A program made the position numbers and the translations under genes. 8,615 nucleotides of DNA from Phycisphaerales bacterium (GTDB taxonomy: Bacteria > Planctomycetota > Phycisphaerae > Phycisphaerales > SM1A02). The notes under the pieces were generated by a model that saw nothing but the letters and a program-made list of their open reading frames with translations, was not told the origin of the DNA and did no database searches. Positions within the stretch are counted from its first letter, which is position 1. Each line of letters opens with the position of its first letter. Below are positions 6,282-8,615 of the stretch, piece after piece. Where the stretch lies: positions 1 through 8,615 of the forward strand of contig VERO01000084.1 in NCBI GenBank assembly GCA_018882625.1, written 5' to 3'.

Positions 6282-7648
6282 CGGCCGGCATTCCTGCGCT
6301 CGTGGCCTCACGGGCCGCGCATGCGCAGTCGCCGGATAGCCCGACCTTCTACAACCAGGCCCTGCCCTTCCTGCACCGGGACATGGCGATCACGCGCGCA
6401 CGCGCCGGCATCGACGTGATGCCGGGCATCCAGCCGCTCTTCGGCAGCGGTCCGCGCGAGGCGTATGACTTCAGCCTGTGGGCGCCGCAGCGCCATCCGG
6501 TGGCGACCCCAGATCCGATGTCGCTCATCGGATTCGATCCCTTCGAGATGCCGCTGACACCCGGCCGCAACATTGAGCAGTGGGCGAAGTCGCAGCTCGC
6601 GCTGCGCATGGACCTCTATGACGTCGTCGTGTACCAGGCATCGACCTACGCACAGCCGGGATACGGCTATACCAGCGGCATCAACCGCCTCAACATCCGT
6701 GGCGACCTGAAGCTGTGGGACTTCGGCGGCGGCGCCGTCGGCCGCTTCACGGCGCAGTACCGCTACGCCACCCAGTTTCCAAATGACGTGTCGGAGAGCA
6801 CGAAGGTCGGCACCGACATCTCGCTCAACAGCGACTGGACGGGCTTCGAGAACCGGATCGCGCGCTTCAAGTACGAGCAGGGATTCTTCGACAACAACCT
6901 GACCTTCGTGGTCGGCAAGATCAATCCCAACGACTACCTGCTCAACATCGAGTTCGCCAGCGATGAGACGTCGCAGTTCCTCGCGTCGATCTTCGACGGC
7001 ACTGACGTGCCGGCATCAGGCTTCGAGGGCTACATGCTGGGCACCGGCCTGCTGTTCACGCCGATGCCCGGCATCTACCTCAATGCGATCGCCACCAATC
7101 CCGCGACGAACCAGGCTGCGGACCTCGGCCTCAACTACCTCGACAGCGGACTGTGGTGGTTCGGCGCCGAGCTTGGCCTCATCACCGCATTCACCGACGA
7201 GTCGCTGCCGGGCAACATCGCCGTCGGGTTCAACACGACGAACGCCAGCTACACATCGACGTCATCAGCGAACGCAGTGGACGGTTCGGGCTTCTGGCTC
7301 TACGGCTCTCAGTACCTGACGACCGATCTCGGCGTCTTTGCGCAGATCGGGTACACCGATCCGTCGGTCGCGCTGTACAGCCAGGAAGCGACTGCGGGCA
7401 TCTCGCTCGAAAACTGCTTCGGGCGGAAGAACGACGGGTTCGGTGCAGCCATCGGGTTCTCCGTCGCGCCGCAGGCTGACCTCGGCACACAGATGACGTT
7501 CGAGACCTACTACAGGATGCAGGTGACGGCATCGCTGCAGGTCACCGCAGACATCCAGGTCATCGAGCATCCGGTGCAGCCACTGCAGGGCACATCATCG
7601 GACCAGACTATGGTCGTGTTCGGCATCCGCGCGCTGGTGCGCTTCTAG
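6245..7648 (+). CDS. OprB-like carbohydrate-selective outer-membrane porin
   Basis: From the GTG at 6245 this encodes 467 residues. A signal peptide (about 1-27) has basic residues at 5-6, a hydrophobic core PLALAAGIPALVA and an AHA cleavage site before Gln28. The mature protein is rich in alternating hydrophobic beta strands and aromatic residues and ends in Phe (VFGIRALVRF), as outer-membrane barrels do. OprB-like features are the NRLNIRGDLKLW strand, the RFKYEQGFFDNNLTFVVGKI stretch followed by the NDYLLNIEFASDET region, and the closing QVTADIQVIEHPVQP, which resembles the OprB C-terminal 'LTPDLQYI..P' motif. It probably passes sugars across the outer membrane. An ATG at 6185 is in frame but would add an arginine-rich extension before the signal and overlap the kinase by 97 bases. 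With the GTG the overlap is 37 bases. The neighbouring kinase suggests linked uptake and phosphorylation. Confidence 0.8.
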   Translation: MVEFRRAVPLALAAGIPALVASRAAHAQSPDSPTFYNQALPFLHRDMAITRARAGIDVMPGIQPLFGSGPREAYDFSLWAPQRHPVATPDPMSLIGFDPFEMPLTPGRNIEQWAKSQLALRMDLYDVVVYQASTYAQPGYGYTSGINRLNIRGDLKLWDFGGGAVGRFTAQYRYATQFPNDVSESTKVGTDISLNSDWTGFENRIARFKYEQGFFDNNLTFVVGKINPNDYLLNIEFASDETSQFLASIFDGTDVPASGFEGYMLGTGLLFTPMPGIYLNAIATNPATNQAADLGLNYLDSGLWWFGAELGLITAFTDESLPGNIAVGFNTTNASYTSTSSANAVDGSGFWLYGSQYLTTDLGVFAQIGYTDPSVALYSQEATAGISLENCFGRKNDGFGAAIGFSVAPQADLGTQMTFETYYRMQVTASLQVTADIQVIEHPVQPLQGTSSDQTMVVFGIRALVRF

Positions 7649-7657
7649 CTCGGGTGG

Positions 7658-8615
7658 TCAACGCGGCGGGGCGAGCCTCGGCTCGTGCAGCTGCGCCTTT
7701 GCGGCACGCGAGTACACGGCGCTCGTGGCCACCAGCAGCAGGCCGATCGCAAGCAGCGCGATCACACGCCAGATGGTGCCTGCGCTGGCCATGTCCAGCA
7801 GCAGCACCTTGATCGCCACCGCCCCGAGCAGCGCCAGGCCAGTCCACCGCATCGCACGCGCCTGCCGGCGGAACCCATGCACCACGAATCCGACTCCCGC
7901 GATCGCAAGCCACACGCTGAGCGCGGACTGCTGGATCACCTCAGTGGTCGCGAAGGGCGGACTGACCCGAGGATCGAAGAGCCTCAGGACCATGGCTCCT
8001 GAGCCCACCAGGAATGCGGCTGCGGCCACCGCGCCGAGCGAGCGAAGGGCGAACGCGCGTCCAGCGCATGTGCCCTTCAGCAGAAGCCCGCACAGCGCAA
8101 AGACGGCCAGCGCGGCGTTGGCTGGCGCGAGAAGCCAGTGGTTCAGCCAGGTGGCGCCCGCAACCGGATGCAGCGCGTCGGCCACGATCGCGAAGAGCGC
8201 GACGGCGACCGAGAGCGCTGTCGCCACCAGGCCCAGCCCCTCGGACTGCTCCAGCCTAGCGCGGTGGGCGCTGAACGCGCCGAGCGCCGCGACAGCCGCA
8301 ACTGCAGTGCACGACCAGATGGTGGCGCGCATCACATCGGCAGCTGTCCGCCCGGCAAGCTGCTCAATGAGCAGCAGTGTGGCGAGCGCCGCCAGGGCGA
8401 ATCCGAATCCGAGTGCCGTAGGGACGTCACGGAAGCGCTCGTCCCTGAATCGCTGGCCGAGCAGCAGGTAGCTGCCCACCACGAGGGCCGCGGCAACCGC
8501 CCCGCCCTCAGGCCGCACCGACTCCGTGCCGTAGTGCGTCGCCACACGCGCCATCGTCGCCGCGAACCATCCCAGGGAGGCGATGATCGATCCCATCAAG
8601 GCGATGAGCTTGATC
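7658..8615 (-). CDS. DUF2339 multi-pass membrane protein, C-terminal part (runs off right edge)
   Basis: The minus-strand frame is open from the right edge to the TGA at 7660-7658, giving 318 visible residues. The codons before the first TTG/ATG (8599/8596) continue open, reading IKLIAL, so the true start lies outside the window. DUF2339 proteins are usually much longer, often 700-1000 residues. The visible part has about eight or nine hydrophobic helices separated by short basic loops. It ends with the family-typical block RQARAMRWTGLALLGAVAIK, LLLDMASAGTIWRV and LLLVATSAVYSR. The family is an uncharacterised inner-membrane protein and no reaction can be assigned. It converges on the porin gene with a 9-base gap and is not part of either other run. 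Confidence 0.85.
   Translation of the reverse strand, partial: IKLIALMGSIIASLGWFAATMARVATHYGTESVRPEGGAVAAALVVGSYLLLGQRFRDERFRDVPTALGFGFALAALATLLLIEQLAGRTAADVMRATIWSCTAVAAVAALGAFSAHRARLEQSEGLGLVATALSVAVALFAIVADALHPVAGATWLNHWLLAPANAALAVFALCGLLLKGTCAGRAFALRSLGAVAAAAFLVGSGAMVLRLFDPRVSPPFATTEVIQQSALSVWLAIAGVGFVVHGFRRQARAMRWTGLALLGAVAIKVLLLDMASAGTIWRVIALLAIGLLLVATSAVYSRAAKAQLHEPRLAPPR
7672..7685. terminator. Possible short hairpin at the convergent gene ends
   Basis: CGAGCCTCGGCTCG is a perfect 14-base inverted repeat (six-base arms around TC, or a five-base stem with a CTCG loop). It lies 24 bases past the porin stop and inside the last codons of the DUF2339 gene. It could slow transcription of the porin run, but there is no T-tract on either side, so it is at best a weak terminator candidate. 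Confidence 0.2.

Noticed and set aside
1..8615. CRISPR arrays, tRNA or rRNA genes, transposons and phage genes
   Set aside because: No regularly spaced repeats, tRNA-like cloverleaf, transposase motif or terminal inverted repeat were seen on reading both strands. Gene packing leaves little room for them.

Overview
This is a GC-rich, densely coded bacterial window with nine protein genes and no RNA gene, insertion sequence, CRISPR array or long empty stretch. A predicted outer-membrane beta-barrel porin points to a diderm (Gram-negative) cell. The mix of a secreted ThuA-domain protein, a two-gene ALDH16-like aldehyde dehydrogenase, a polyphosphate-glucokinase-like ROK protein, an OprB-like porin and a DUF2339 membrane protein would suit Planctomycetota, perhaps Phycisphaerae. 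That placement is inference from gene content, not from a marker gene.

The left half (1-4664, minus strand) is one leftward run of five genes. In transcription order they are a complete aldehyde dehydrogenase (4664-3204), a degenerate aldehyde-dehydrogenase-like protein without active-site residues (3181-2234), a secreted ThuA-domain protein (2171-1344), a polytopic membrane protein (1347-220), and a membrane protein cut by the window edge (223-1). The last three are joined by two ATGA stop/start overlaps, so they are probably translationally coupled.

A short divergent gap (4665-4746) separates this run from a rightward run of three genes. These are a secreted SOUL-type heme-binding protein (4747-5586), a short ROK kinase resembling polyphosphate glucokinase (5592-6281), and an OprB-like carbohydrate porin (about 6245-7648) whose signal peptide overlaps the end of the kinase gene. 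The porin and kinase could form a sugar uptake and phosphorylation pair.

At the right edge the C-terminal part of a DUF2339 multi-pass membrane protein (8615-7658, minus) converges on the porin gene with only 9 bases between stop codons.

The most interesting reading is that the two aldehyde dehydrogenase genes look like an ALDH16 enzyme split into an active and an inactive subunit. I see no defence system, phage or other clearly new machinery.
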